Positions 22,551 to 33,808 of a DNA stretch of 64,000 nt are shown piece by piece (positions within the stretch are counted from its first letter, which is position 1; each line of letters begins with the position of its first letter). Below the pieces are notes generated by a model. The model did no database searches. It was not told where the DNA came from and was given only the letters and a program-made list of their open reading frames with translations. Where the stretch lies: contig JAUCEF010000014.1 in the NCBI GenBank assembly GCA_033558025.1, positions 1,798,001 to 1,862,000 of the forward strand. Direction: 5' to 3'. The stretch is from Phytophthora sp. 'mugwort' (lineage: Eukaryota > Oomycota > Peronosporomycetes > Peronosporales > Peronosporaceae). The position numbers and the translations under genes are program-made.

Positions 22551-25500
22551 ATGTTCCTCCAACTCGGGGTCATAAGTGAAGAAGCGTTTGCCATGTTCCT
22601 ATGCGCTCGCGCTGCGTCCGCGCGGGCCCAAGACGCCACGGAGGACGCCCACACGTCTCGCCAGTCTCATCACGATGCAACCGCCAGGTCACAGCTCGCC
22701 GCGCCCGCTCTGCCGCTCGACGTGTCGTCCTTCTGCCGCTCCCAAGACGCCGCGGATTCCGCCGCTTATCTGCAGTTTCTCAACGCGCTGACGCGGTTAG
22801 TGGCGCAGCTTCTGGACGTACACGCGTTGTCCCCTTCACTACGGTTCTCGGCGGGCGAGACGGTGGCGGTAGATGCTGCTGAGTGGTGGAAGGAGGTCCA
22901 AAGACAGAGCATCGCACTCGTGCAGCGTCAAGTGGCCTACAAAGACGCAGAAGAGTCCACAGGCCGCAGTTTGTGGCCGCTGACACCCCACTCACACGAA
23001 AATTCGTCTGTTCAGGCGCCCAGAGCTTCCAACAGCAGTCTCTTGACGACAAGTAAGACGTTTGAGGACCTCCCAGAGGACGTTTGGAAGGAGAATGCTA
23101 CAGTTTTCTTCGTACAGGCCCTTTATCTGGTAATGAGGGCGTTGGAAAGAGCGACCAAGAGACAACAAGGGCGGATAGAGGAGGATATGGTGCTAGGGGA
23201 GCCGTTGGTGGAGGCTCTGGCTAGTGTAGACGACGGCGTGGCTTTTGCGGCCGCAGAGCTGCTGCAGCGCTGGGCGCTAGTAAGTCAGAAGGTGGTCGTG
23301 GATTCTGCCGAGAAATTGTCCAAGTTGATGGGCGTAGCAGTGGTGAACGCGTTGCTACAGCCGCGTAATGTCGGCACGCGACATCCATTCCATAACCACG
23401 CACTGCTGTCATCGTTGCCACTACGGACATTTCTAGGGGCGAAAGAGTGGCAATGCTCAGTATGTGAGCGTGTTTCCCAAACTACAGGCAGTAACGGAGT
23501 CCCAGCTACGTGTGCACATCGCTGTGCAGCATGCAACTTCAACATGTGTCACGAATGCTTTACGAGGATTCCTAATGCGACGAGATATCCTGCTAAAAGC
23601 CCCCTTGAAGATATGACGAAACTGACGACAGATCGTTTTCTCGCTTTGGTTATACCGAAGTTAAAACACAAGACAGGTGCCGTGGTCATACGTCAAATTG
23701 CACAAGAATTGCGTCGACGAGTACTGGAGCTATATCCACATGATTTCCAAGGAGCCTCCGCGTTTGTGCAGCTGTTGCATAACTTGTTAAGGTCGGACAA
23801 GAGCGCAGGGATTGCATTGGTGCTGTCTCCACCAGCGTCAGTTCTCGCGTCGGGGAGGCCAACAGTGGCGTGGTTTCCGCTGTTTATGCGGACGTGGACC
23901 ATGCCACTAAGCACCTTATTGGGACCATTTCTACGGGCTTCGACAATGCTTCAAGATACTCACGAACTGGATGCAGCTGTGCGAGTAGCGAATCATGGCT
24001 CGACAATAACTGAGTGTTTACGTATACAGTGGACAAATGGGTATACTGAGTTACGTGAAGCATTGCAGTCTCTCATCGGAATATTACTAGCGAGAGAACA
24101 GCATCCACTTGTGGTCGATGCGACGATCTGTTGGCTTGCACTCGCATTAATGACAGCAGATCCTCGACGACGTTTGAATTACGATGCTCATGAGCGACTG
24201 GACGGGTTTCTTGTGAACGTAACCACGATGCTACTCGCTCAGACGCTTCCTGTGCTGGACAAGGTTCAGCATGATCCAAGTCATATCGATGCCACTTATC
24301 ACCAAAGTGTTGAACCTGTACGCGTATATGCTAGCAAAGACTTTCCAGAAGTTCCTCTGCACTACGCGCGTAGTACTCAAGATACTAAAGAAAATGCTGC
24401 TGGTTTTGAAGTATCTGAAATCAAGTCTCGTGATGAGAAATCGATCGCTGAATACAATGTACGCAAGAAACAGAAGGCGCTGGATAGAGAAGAAGTGCCT
24501 TCTACGTATTATCCTCGTCTATCATGCCACGAAGGCGTCGTGTGCGACCAGTGTGAGTTCCCAAACCTTCATGGTGTTCGGTACAAATGTGCTTTCTGTG
24601 GAGATATGGATCTCTGTAGTGACTGCTTTGAGATTTTCCGGTCGCATCAAGCAGCGACTGACTCGGCATCGGAGTCGGAATCGGAAACAATTCTGCATAG
24701 TTTGGATCATGTTTTTCTTCGCATTGAATCACCGATCCCCGTGTTCGTACTGAAGCATTTCCAGCCACTTCCAGTGGAGTGGCTTACAAATTCCAAGCAG
24801 AAAGGTGACTTGAACAAAGGTGTGGAGTGCATGGGTCAAGGGTTTGATGTGTCCAGCATGCACTGTGCTGACTGCGGGGACGTCTTAGGTAGCGGTCAGC
24901 CCGACGATGTGTTTTACAAGTGCGCCAATTGCTTCTCAGCTCGAGTTGTGTGTGCTGCCTGCTTGGCACAAGAGGAGAAGCTGAGCAATGGCAATCCGAA
25001 TGATATGCACGCGCCTGGACACATGTATTTCGTCGTTACTGACCCATGGCGGCGTCATTTGTCAATTCCATGGGGTACCGTACTGCGCAAGCTACACTTT
25101 CGACGATTGTTGCATCCACCGGCACTGATCCCACGTCGTCGCTTTCCTCGTGACACGGAGTTATTCTACATAACGCTGAAGTATCTCCATTTCGGTCCGT
25201 TAGCCACTTTATCGAAGTGGCTTCGTATGATGAAGGAACTTCATGAGTTGCAAGCCTTTTGTGCCTGTGACGAGGAACAATTCGAGTTGGAGAGTCAACG
25301 TCAGAGAAGGAGGCAGAACGGCTCTCTGCGTCAAACATCGAAGCCAACAGTGCACTACAAGGCGAGTAAGGCTCGTCTTGAGGACATCCATGTGAAATGT
25401 GTCAAGATGGAGCTGCATTTGCTGGCAAGCGCTAATGTGTCCGATTGGCTGGTATTTTACGCACGAACATGTCGATGGCTTCTCCACGCAGCATCTGTTG

Positions 25501-27647
25501 CTCCTACCGAGTCGGAGTCTGAAAAAATGCCGCAAGATCCTTTTACTGAGCCGCTTTCTCGTTTTTCTAGCATGTTCAGCGCGTTTCCGGAGCATTTTTT
25601 CTTCGATCTATGCGATGTCGTGTACTTGCTGGGTCTCGAACTACTGGATTATCGTGATCTCGTGAGCGAATTACAGAAAACAAGGCGGTATCCTGGTGCG
25701 AATGGAGCGGTGGACGAATTCACGGAAATTGTGGAGCCGCTATTGGTCATGCTGACACAAATCGTGGTCGCTCCAAAGTTCACGAAAAACCCTCATCTTC
25801 GAGTAGAGGCGCTGCGGTCGTTAACAACTTTATTGACATTTGTGTCTAAAGGTCAACAAGTGCAACATCGTCCAGGACATCAGCGGATGGAGGCTTTATT
25901 TAAGAGTCATAAACTCTTATCTCAGTGGCTCGTACCCGGCCTGTTGCAGTTCCATTCAGATATGGACCGCTACAATGCCAGCAACAATGGTCTTGCCTTC
26001 ACGAGCGCCGTATCTAGTGGAGATCACATGCTGTGGGGATTTTTACCCACGCGGGTATCAGTGACGATGCTATTGCGCTATCTGTGGCAATTACCGAGTC
26101 AACGTCAAAGCCTCCTCCTCATGCTGAGTACGTCCGATATGACTGAGAATTTGCAGCCATCACTATCTGCAGAACCAAGTAATCGTAGCACACAGCAGCT
26201 GACGGGGCTTGTGAGCGGGTTATGGAGTGATATTGCCAAACTGTTTGATGAGGCAAATAACAAGATCACGACTCTGCGTCAGATTCACGACCTTATTGAG
26301 GATTCGCTGGACGGAAGTGTCGTGGTGTTACCTTTTCGACGCGATATGCTGGATGGATACGTTGCTATTAACGCCAAGCAGTTGCGTCTGACTGTGCGTC
26401 TTCTACTGGAGGCTTTGGAGTTAATTTCCTGGTTTGCTTCGATTGTCAGTGGAGAAAGCAGTCTCCGTTCGCGATCATTCTCGGCTCCTGCTGCAGCACT
26501 GCGTCATGTGCTATTGCAGCCACTTGTGGTGGAGCAAGCAGCTCGTACTTTGAGCTTTCTGGTGGCTTCGTTGGCAAACGCACACGAAGAAAAAGAGTGG
26601 AAATTCTCGTTGCCACTTGTGGATGACGGCAAGTTGTTGCTGGCACACTTGGTTGTTCTTGTGGTACGGTATGCTGGACATAGCACAAGGAAGTTGACGA
26701 GCTCTTGTGCTTCTTCGACCGTTTGTTCACCTTCGTCGTTCTGGAAGATCATACGGTCCGGGGGTGATATCATGGAGAGACGAGTAGGCGACTTGGACAC
26801 ACATGTGCGTTGGGGGCTTAACGCGTTGTGCACGCGCATTGAGTCAGAGAGTTATCTCGGGTCTACCAGCCTCGACGACGACGTGGAAGAAGTGCAAATG
26901 GTAGCTGAAGAAATGGGACACGAACTGGATGAGGACGAGGCACTCGCTCTGCTTGAGAAACAAGCTGTATCGACTACGGTTTCTGTCAGTGATACGACTG
27001 CAATGACGAAGCGGTTGGGCAAACGCTTCATCGCGACGTTGGCCAAGGACGGACGCTTCGATTTCAGACTTTTTGTTGGCGGTTGTCGATTTTTACGACC
27101 ACATCGGAAGCAAAATGGCAGTTTGGATGAAGACACAGAAGATGTGGAAGAAGGATATCTCTATCTGGATGAGTCGTGGGTGCAACAGTTTGTTCGCGCA
27201 ATGCAGGAAGCGGACGAGATGATTCACGTGCAGGAAGCCATGGAGGCTTGTTTAGGAGACATTCCTGACCAGTATCTCGACCCTCTTCTCAGCACATTGA
27301 TGACGGATCCCGTCCGCTTGCCATCTGGAAATATTGTCGACCGTGCTGTGATTGCTCGTCATCTTTTAGCATCGTCACAACAAGGCGGTAGTACGGGTAG
27401 AGACCCGTTCACTCGTGAGCCACTGACGATGGCTGTGGTCGAGCCCTGCGATGCGTTACGGTCTGAGATTCAGCTGTATCTTCGCACGAAGATGCGTCAC
27501 TTTCGCAAGAATGCACGAGAAGACGTGCTGGCCACGTGGGGACTAGGCTGGGATGTGCTATTCGATAGCAGCAGTGAGACTGAGGCTGATTCGGAAGATG
27601 GCGTTGATGGTGGCAATAACGCAACAAGCACCTCAACGTCGCAGTAA
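22551..27647 (+). CDS. Giant ZZ-finger and U-box ubiquitin ligase, UFD2/UBE4-like
   Basis: One 1,698-residue ORF without introns. Three zinc-binding modules of ZZ type can be seen: near residues 298-335 (CSVCERV ... CHECF), 660-700 (CDQCEFPNLHGVRYKC ... CSDCF) and 768-810 (CADCGDVL ... CAACL). A long helical region near 1000-1200, including NPHLRVEALRSLTTLL, resembles the Ufd2 core. A U-box follows near 1573-1645 (LDPLLSTLMTDPVRLPSGN, then DPFTREPL). UFD2/UBE4 proteins extend ubiquitin chains (E4 activity) for proteasomal turnover; the ZZ fingers suggest additional recognition of substrate N-termini. Start at 22551 or the in-frame Met at 22593; the first 60 residues are low in motif content, so an upstream exon cannot be excluded. 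Confidence 0.8.
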   Translation: MFLQLGVISEEAFAMFLCARAASARAQDATEDAHTSRQSHHDATARSQLAAPALPLDVSSFCRSQDAADSAAYLQFLNALTRLVAQLLDVHALSPSLRFSAGETVAVDAAEWWKEVQRQSIALVQRQVAYKDAEESTGRSLWPLTPHSHENSSVQAPRASNSSLLTTSKTFEDLPEDVWKENATVFFVQALYLVMRALERATKRQQGRIEEDMVLGEPLVEALASVDDGVAFAAAELLQRWALVSQKVVVDSAEKLSKLMGVAVVNALLQPRNVGTRHPFHNHALLSSLPLRTFLGAKEWQCSVCERVSQTTGSNGVPATCAHRCAACNFNMCHECFTRIPNATRYPAKSPLEDMTKLTTDRFLALVIPKLKHKTGAVVIRQIAQELRRRVLELYPHDFQGASAFVQLLHNLLRSDKSAGIALVLSPPASVLASGRPTVAWFPLFMRTWTMPLSTLLGPFLRASTMLQDTHELDAAVRVANHGSTITECLRIQWTNGYTELREALQSLIGILLAREQHPLVVDATICWLALALMTADPRRRLNYDAHERLDGFLVNVTTMLLAQTLPVLDKVQHDPSHIDATYHQSVEPVRVYASKDFPEVPLHYARSTQDTKENAAGFEVSEIKSRDEKSIAEYNVRKKQKALDREEVPSTYYPRLSCHEGVVCDQCEFPNLHGVRYKCAFCGDMDLCSDCFEIFRSHQAATDSASESESETILHSLDHVFLRIESPIPVFVLKHFQPLPVEWLTNSKQKGDLNKGVECMGQGFDVSSMHCADCGDVLGSGQPDDVFYKCANCFSARVVCAACLAQEEKLSNGNPNDMHAPGHMYFVVTDPWRRHLSIPWGTVLRKLHFRRLLHPPALIPRRRFPRDTELFYITLKYLHFGPLATLSKWLRMMKELHELQAFCACDEEQFELESQRQRRRQNGSLRQTSKPTVHYKASKARLEDIHVKCVKMELHLLASANVSDWLVFYARTCRWLLHAASVAPTESESEKMPQDPFTEPLSRFSSMFSAFPEHFFFDLCDVVYLLGLELLDYRDLVSELQKTRRYPGANGAVDEFTEIVEPLLVMLTQIVVAPKFTKNPHLRVEALRSLTTLLTFVSKGQQVQHRPGHQRMEALFKSHKLLSQWLVPGLLQFHSDMDRYNASNNGLAFTSAVSSGDHMLWGFLPTRVSVTMLLRYLWQLPSQRQSLLLMLSTSDMTENLQPSLSAEPSNRSTQQLTGLVSGLWSDIAKLFDEANNKITTLRQIHDLIEDSLDGSVVVLPFRRDMLDGYVAINAKQLRLTVRLLLEALELISWFASIVSGESSLRSRSFSAPAAALRHVLLQPLVVEQAARTLSFLVASLANAHEEKEWKFSLPLVDDGKLLLAHLVVLVVRYAGHSTRKLTSSCASSTVCSPSSFWKIIRSGGDIMERRVGDLDTHVRWGLNALCTRIESESYLGSTSLDDDVEEVQMVAEEMGHELDEDEALALLEKQAVSTTVSVSDTTAMTKRLGKRFIATLAKDGRFDFRLFVGGCRFLRPHRKQNGSLDEDTEDVEEGYLYLDESWVQQFVRAMQEADEMIHVQEAMEACLGDIPDQYLDPLLSTLMTDPVRLPSGNIVDRAVIARHLLASSQQGGSTGRDPFTREPLTMAVVEPCDALRSEIQLYLRTKMRHFRKNAREDVLATWGLGWDVLFDSSSETEADSEDGVDGGNNATSTSTSQ

Positions 27648-27984
27648 GCGATGATAAAAATACCCTTTTTGTAAAATGTACCCACTTGTAGCGCACTTCA
27701 ACATGCACTTTAAAGTGTTAATGATGTAGCAATAGCGTTGGTGCTTTGGCTTCAGGGTCAAATGACCCAATCTCATTGTATCGAGCTTTTGACAATAGTA
27801 CAGAGTGTTTTTTTCTTTTTTGTGACCCATATGCCACTCACCAACACATAAGAAAGTTGTTGTGTACTGAAATACTCTTGCTCCTGCGCCAATGCAATAT
27901 TGGGTGCAGCAAGCAAGAAGTTTGTACAGTCTTCGCACTAAAACGAAAAAATAGAGCGAACTACCTAAAGCGGCAGATTGCCAC
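27648..27984. other. Intergenic space between convergent genes
   Basis: Both flanking genes end here. The stretch is AT-rich with T runs near 27810-27822, suitable for 3' ends. No ORF of note. Confidence 0.5.
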
Positions 27985-29340
27985 TTACAGGCCGAGCCAG
28001 CCCTGGTCGCTGAAGAAGAAGCCCAGCGTGGAGCCGCCAGCGATACCGAGGAAAAGACAGAGCACCATGACGGCACCGCCAGACTCGCGGTCCTCCGGGT
28101 TGAGGAGACGCGGACCCACACCCATGGTTACCGTCGACAGGAAGCCGTTCGATAGACCGATGATAAGGTTGAGAACAATGTTGTACACGATGGCAGTCAT
28201 GTCGTCGTGGCCGAAGGCATAGAGTGACGTGCCGGCAACGCCCATCAGAAGGAGAGGGATGAAGCCCAGACGCAGGATCGACAGCCCAAAGCACCACTCG
28301 CTGTTGAGCAGCTTATACACGGCAGCACCGGTCAGGATACGGCCGAAGAAGTCGCCGTAGTTGTAGCTTCCCACGATACCGGGAGCGCAGTACCAGTTTC
28401 CGGTCACGGTGTGGGTGACATCCGAGTAGGGAGGAGCCAGGTTACGCGAGGCCGCACAACCGAAGCCCGGGAAGACGGAGAGGGACACGAAGAACACGAG
28501 GAACTGCGCCACAGCGGGCATCCAGACGATGAGGAAGATGCGACACAGGTTGCTGATTGTCTTGCTCACCGGCTGCTCCGTTAGGTTCGCCTCCTTGGCC
28601 GAGTTGGCATTGCGCTCGAGCAGGAACTTGACGCTTGGCAGGTTGGTCAGACGGCGGTATACAAACAGCGCGACGATGAGCACAACGATCAGGATGCCGA
28701 AGAAGAGGTAGAAGGCCAGCTTGGTGGAGCTGCTCGTTTGGTGCACACCACCGACCGCAAGACGCAGGAGCGTCGCCAGCGAGATGTTGAGGATACCGGC
28801 GGTACCGTTTCCAATCTGCACGGCCTGCGAGAACTTGGGCACTGGGAAGAGCGCGGCGATTGTGTAGTACGTGGCCTCCGAGAGCGTGTTACCGAAGCCG
28901 ACACAGCCAAAGCACACGAGCACGAGGATAGCGCCCGTCTTTTGGTTAGAGAAATCGATGGCGCTGAAGATCATGATGAGAATGGCCATGACGATGAAGA
29001 TGCCGTAGCCGACGCGCACGCGGAACTCCTGGGTGAGCTTCTTGTCAAGCCCCCAGATCATCTGGACGGCCTGGCCGATAACCATCGGCCAGGACGTGCA
29101 GAGCGTTGTAAGGAAAGAAAAGTCGAGGCCCGAGTCGGCAAACTCGACGGTGTAGAAGTCTTGGGCGCTCAGACACGAGTAGTAGGCCCAGAGCACGGAG
29201 CCGTTGAGAAACATGAGCGAGTAGAAAATGTTGCGCTCGTTCTTGACCATGTCGTCCCAGATCTCCTCGGGCATGCCATCACGGCCCAGCTCCATCTGGT
29301 CGTCAGACACGAGCTTCTCAGACTTGCTCGGAGACTCCAT
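27985..29340 (-). CDS. Equilibrative nucleoside transporter (ENT/SLC29), copy 1
   Basis: 451 residues, intronless, with about 11 hydrophobic segments as in the ENT family. After a charged N-terminal 40 residues comes the first helix (FYSLMFLNGSVLWAYYSCLS). Family marks include FLTTLCTSWPMVIGQ, GFGNTLSEATYYTIAALFP and QAVQIGNGTAGILNISL in helices 4-5, a cytoplasmic loop near 240-265, and SYNYGDFFGR in the helix-8 region that shapes the substrate path. It would carry nucleosides or nucleobases across the plasma membrane, useful to a parasite that salvages purines. Start chosen at the Met followed by ESPSKSEKLV. Faces the U-box gene tail to tail. Confidence 0.9.
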   Translation of the reverse strand: MESPSKSEKLVSDDQMELGRDGMPEEIWDDMVKNERNIFYSLMFLNGSVLWAYYSCLSAQDFYTVEFADSGLDFSFLTTLCTSWPMVIGQAVQMIWGLDKKLTQEFRVRVGYGIFIVMAILIMIFSAIDFSNQKTGAILVLVCFGCVGFGNTLSEATYYTIAALFPVPKFSQAVQIGNGTAGILNISLATLLRLAVGGVHQTSSSTKLAFYLFFGILIVVLIVALFVYRRLTNLPSVKFLLERNANSAKEANLTEQPVSKTISNLCRIFLIVWMPAVAQFLVFFVSLSVFPGFGCAASRNLAPPYSDVTHTVTGNWYCAPGIVGSYNYGDFFGRILTGAAVYKLLNSEWCFGLSILRLGFIPLLLMGVAGTSLYAFGHDDMTAIVYNIVLNLIIGLSNGFLSTVTMGVGPRLLNPEDRESGGAVMVLCLFLGIAGGSTLGFFFSDQGWLGL

Positions 29341-29754
29341 TGCAGTCGATCAGGCAGGGTCAGCGGACTCGAACTCTTGAGGCTTGCTCGGTGAATTGCG
29401 GAATGACCGACTAGGAATGGAATGGACTTGTGATGGCAGCAGTACCGTACAAATACAAACCGATCACGGTTTTCATGCGGCCCTCCACCAATGACAATTT
29501 TGCATTGCCAGTGCGCGTCTGCTGTGCACGGCGGGAAGAAATGCCCCCCAGCAGGTTAGGGGTCGACCGATAGCCAGGTCATATCGCCGACACATCGACC
29601 GGTTGTGGACGAATTTTGTTGAGAGTACCGCGTGGAGAGCAGCAGCTGGTTAGCAACTGATAAATTTGTGTAAAGTGCAAAGAATTCATGACAATCTTTT
29701 TCAACTTTTTTGGTACCCAGTTTCGTTGCCCTATAAATTGAGATACTGACGAGG
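29341..29754. other. Promoter region of ENT copy 1 and spacer
   Basis: The first 100-150 bases should hold the promoter of the minus-strand transporter. The remainder is AT-rich with no ORF of substance and leads into the ENT pseudogene. Confidence 0.4.
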
Positions 29755-30600
29755 ATTTCGAAATCGGGCCCGTGATAAATTACAGGGAACAGGAAGATAA
29801 CCATGATGGCACCGATCTTCCGGTTTCAGCATTCGAAGCGCCACCCCTATGGTGTCAACAGATCCGTTGAAATGCCAATAAGTACATTGAGTACACGATG
29901 TTGAAGACCCATGCCCATGCTGCCGAACGGGAACGCGTAGAATGATGTGCCGGCCATGCCCATGCGCAGCAGCGGGATGAAGGCGATGAGGACTGTCGGC
30001 AGCCCGAACGTCCACACCATCTTAATCACGCCGTACACGATGACAGTATACAAGATACGACCGATGAAATCGCCGTAGTTGTAGCTGCCGATGACACCCA
30101 GAGAGGAGCACCATGTCCACGTGACAGCATGGTCACACGGCGGGTACAGGTTCCGCGATGCCGCGTAGCCACAGCCTTGGAACACCGAGAGCGAAACAAG
30201 GAAGACGAGGAACTGCGCGATGGCCGGCTACCAGATAGGCGAAAGATGATGTCCAGGTTCTTCAGTTTACGGTCAATTGACTGGTACGAGAAGTGCTCTT
30301 TCGTGGCCGAGTTCTCGTTGCAGAACTATGATTAATAATAGCGATACTGTACAGCAGGATGGCGCAACCGATGACAATTAAACTACTAACAGATCGAAAA
30401 ACAGATACATCTCAGCTTTGTGGAGCTGCTCGTCTGTTTCACGCATCCTACTGCAAGTCGCAGCACTGATGTTGAGGTTACCCGCTCACGTGGTACTCCG
30501 TGAACATCTTGATTGGAACAGCGCGGCGAACGGAACAGCGAATTGCCAAAGCCGATGCAGCCTAAGCACACGAGCACGACGGTTTTGGCTTCCTCAAACT
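29755..30600 (-). pseudogene. ENT transporter pseudogene A
   Basis: Minus-strand fragments match the second half of the intact ENT copies in order: LVCLGCIGFGNS near 30580, RLAVGCVKQTSSSTKL near 30450, then a loop, then an intact-looking stretch 30185-29847 with GVIGSYNYGDFIGRI and GMAGTSFYAFPFGSMG. Frameshifts and deletions break it, and the first 160 residues are absent. Same strand as ENT copy 1 and just upstream of it, as expected of a decayed tandem duplicate. Confidence 0.8.
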
Positions 30601-33600
30601 GATGGCATGACGAGGGATGGCCATTACATGGAGCATGAAGTGCCGCGCGTTAGTTGAAGTTTTTATTAAATCCGAAGTAAAACAAGTCTGTGATTTAAAT
30701 TGATGGAACTTGACCACCGCTGCGCGTGCCATTCTGACTGCGGTACCGGGGGGGGCATTAATTATGTTGTCCGTGAATGGATGGCGTGGATTTGTGCCGA
30801 CTGACTGATCATGTTGAAGTGAATGTTCACTTTTCCCAAAATAAGGCAAAATGAGCACCTCGGATTCAGAAGTCGCTCACCATGCACGGTAGGGACTATT
30901 TGCTCAAATACGACTCGCCTTCTGTAGACATTCTGCAAGTGATTCAGTGCCTCAGATACACTACGTGACCCCACATATTTTTACCTTATGTCCCCCGGCT
31001 GTAATAGCGCTATTTAAGTGACCGTTGTTGGACAGTTTTGATCTTGATGAAATGGCCTGAGTTCGACTTTTCAAGCAATGAATCTGGCTAATAAAAGTAA
31101 CGAATTTCGGTCGAGTGACTGTCCATATATACTGCTGCAGTCTCGAGCACGCCACTGTACAAGGAGCAGCGCAAACCGTGACGATCAGTTAGAAGTTGAC
31201 TTCAATTTTCATGGCCAATAAATATCAGGCTAGGCCTAAAATTTATAAATATTAGCTACCAAAAACCCCGGTGATCGCGTTTTTGAGCGCGCCTGTGTCT
31301 ACGCGGCTGCTTGAAAGGTGAGGCAAACCGTCTCTCGAGAAACCCGCCGTTGCACTCCATCGCGAAAAAGAGCCACATGCGTACAACCGTCTGATTCTTT
31401 TTTATTTGTTCGCCTTGGTGAACCCTGATCTGGGCGATGAGCTGCCTATATCTATCAAGGATTTTGAATGCATGCAAGACTCTTGAATTGCCAGCGCCAG
31501 TTCGCATGCAGCACTCGGATTGCAGCAGTGCTGCAAAGCAACTGAAAAGCATCATTGATTCGACAACAAAAACCGAGAGCCAACCGCTTCCGCTACGACG
31601 GCTACACAGACGCGCACCGCGTCATTTTGTAACTGCACACTTTTTTCCGGACATAGATCGGTGCAAACAACAACAAAAATATTGTGCGTACCTCTTTTTA
31701 CTGTACATGTATTGCAACGCTACTGCTGTATTATCTCCAACACCGGTAAGCGCAGGTACATAAGTACGAGGCCATCTCGTGTCCCCCCTCCCCCCCCCCA
31801 GCAGCAGCAGCAGCAGCTATTGCATAGAGTAGCTCTACCACCACGGTATAACAACGGATGTAATACCTGCACAGCCATCATCGCCATTATATTCCACCGA
31901 ACAATCCGCTCCACGTGCCGGTTGTTGCCAATGATTCCGTATTGGCCGCCGTGCATGAGGAGCCTCGATTTTCGTACGTCATGTATTCTTTTCAACACGC
32001 TTAGGACTTTAGTTATCGAATTACGTTCAGATTAACTATGTCGCGCCACTAATACTGTCCGTCAAATTATTTACTGCGCATCACCAGAAAGTGTCATCTT
32101 GGACGGAGAAGGAGTTTCTTCTTTTAAGATTAAAATCTACCGTAGTCACCTCGTAGCAGCTTCGGAGCACCGCAAGTCCTTGCTGCAGCGTAGTGAAAGT
32201 GAGTTCGCTATTTCCCGCAACGCGGGACTGATGTGGAGCTTCTTTACTGCTCAAGCAATTACGAACTTACACAAAGTACTACGTAGTACTAGACGATGGT
32301 AGCTTTATAATCACTTATTTAATATAATACCATATCTTTTAACATAATTTAACTTCAATTTTAACGCAATTTTTTCATGTGGCAAATTAGTCTGCGTTCC
32401 GCAAAAAAAGATGCCTAGGATTTGCTGCATGATCCCACTGTTGTAGACGACGACTTGGAGAGCATTCCCTTGACCGCCACTTATGGCACCCATAGGTATC
32501 AAATGAGATATCCCGAAGTGAACGCACTTTGCTGCAAGTTACCTTTTCGCAGCAATCTGCAAGCAGTCGACATAGTGTAGCGATCTGCTGGCGCGATTCG
32601 CTCATGCTCGTTGATGCATGTCGAACACGGCCCCATCACATGAATTCACACCATTGGAAGAACACGCGCTGCCCAAATGACTGTGCCGTGAACAAAGTCG
32701 CTGACGACCACGGCGTCGGCGATCACGCCATCTGATGGTCGGCAGGAGAACCTACACTTGTGTTACACAACTTGTGTACGTGTTGGATACCGCTGGCTGG
32801 CTGGTTGCCGTAGTTCCGTTGGATCAGGCTCGACACACCGCAGCAGCCTGCAGTACAGGCGTATAGAACCTATAAAAGGTGTTACATATTGTCTCGCTAC
32901 TCAGGCTGTGACTTTTGCCTTTCAAGATCAAAACGGTTATTACACGGGTTTCCTCTCGAGCAATCGACGCCACGAGCAAGCAGAGCTTGCTCTGCGCTAC
33001 AGTTGGCCAGTCCGAGCCAGATTGGACGAACACGGAAACACGTCACAGTACCGCAAGGCCGGGTCATTGTTATCTGCCCGCGTGTCGTGATTCACGTGTC
33101 GTAAAAGCCCACCTTTTGTACTGTAGCGTAGTCGTCTCCGCTGCCGCTCGAAGTGCAGGTTCCAGTCGTTTCGCTATGCAATCGACATTCGTCGCCGATG
33201 CGACATCGGCTTCGCGAGGCATATAACACTCAGGTGCGTGGATCAGGACTCCTGGTTCAGGAGACAGCTCAGACTCATTGTCAGTGTCGCGGTAGGGCAC
33301 CCGTCGTTCATCCAAACATTTGGCATTTAATGTATTAATACAGTATATGTACCGTACCGTAACACCATGCCGCTAAGAGACCTATATTGTGCACCGAATA
33401 TCACTAACTGGTGCCTTCGTGCGGAGCTGCAGGTGCGACTAGCGCGCGACCAACCAATTTCGGGTAACACCGCCCCTCTTTCTGTTGACCGTTTCTGAAC
33501 TTTTGAGCCGGATATTAAATGAGAGAGCCCAACGTACTGGTGGGGATGGCGCGGGGCTACCGTTATCTTTTCTAACCTCCCATGCCGCACCTATCACTTG

Positions 33601-33808
33601 GGGAAAGCTAATCGTTGTATCGTTCATTACTCGGCGCTGTTATAGGACCGAACTGCAATTTGCCAGATGCCAATCAAGTGGAAAGCCGGAGGGGTCGGAA
33701 AACAAGCACCGTGGAGTGCACATGCAATTCATAAAAAAATTCTACAGGCGCTCCAGGAGGTGTGGCCCTCGAGATCGCCGCGGTAGGGCATCTCGGTCGG
33801 CCATGGTC
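30601..33808. other. 3.2 kb with no recognisable gene
   Basis: Only short ORFs on both strands. A C run followed by a GCA repeat lies at about 31790-31818. The ORF at 32099-32302 and a minus-strand ORF at 33327-33590 have no features I recognise. Possibly remains of repeats lying between the decayed transporter copies. Confidence 0.4.
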
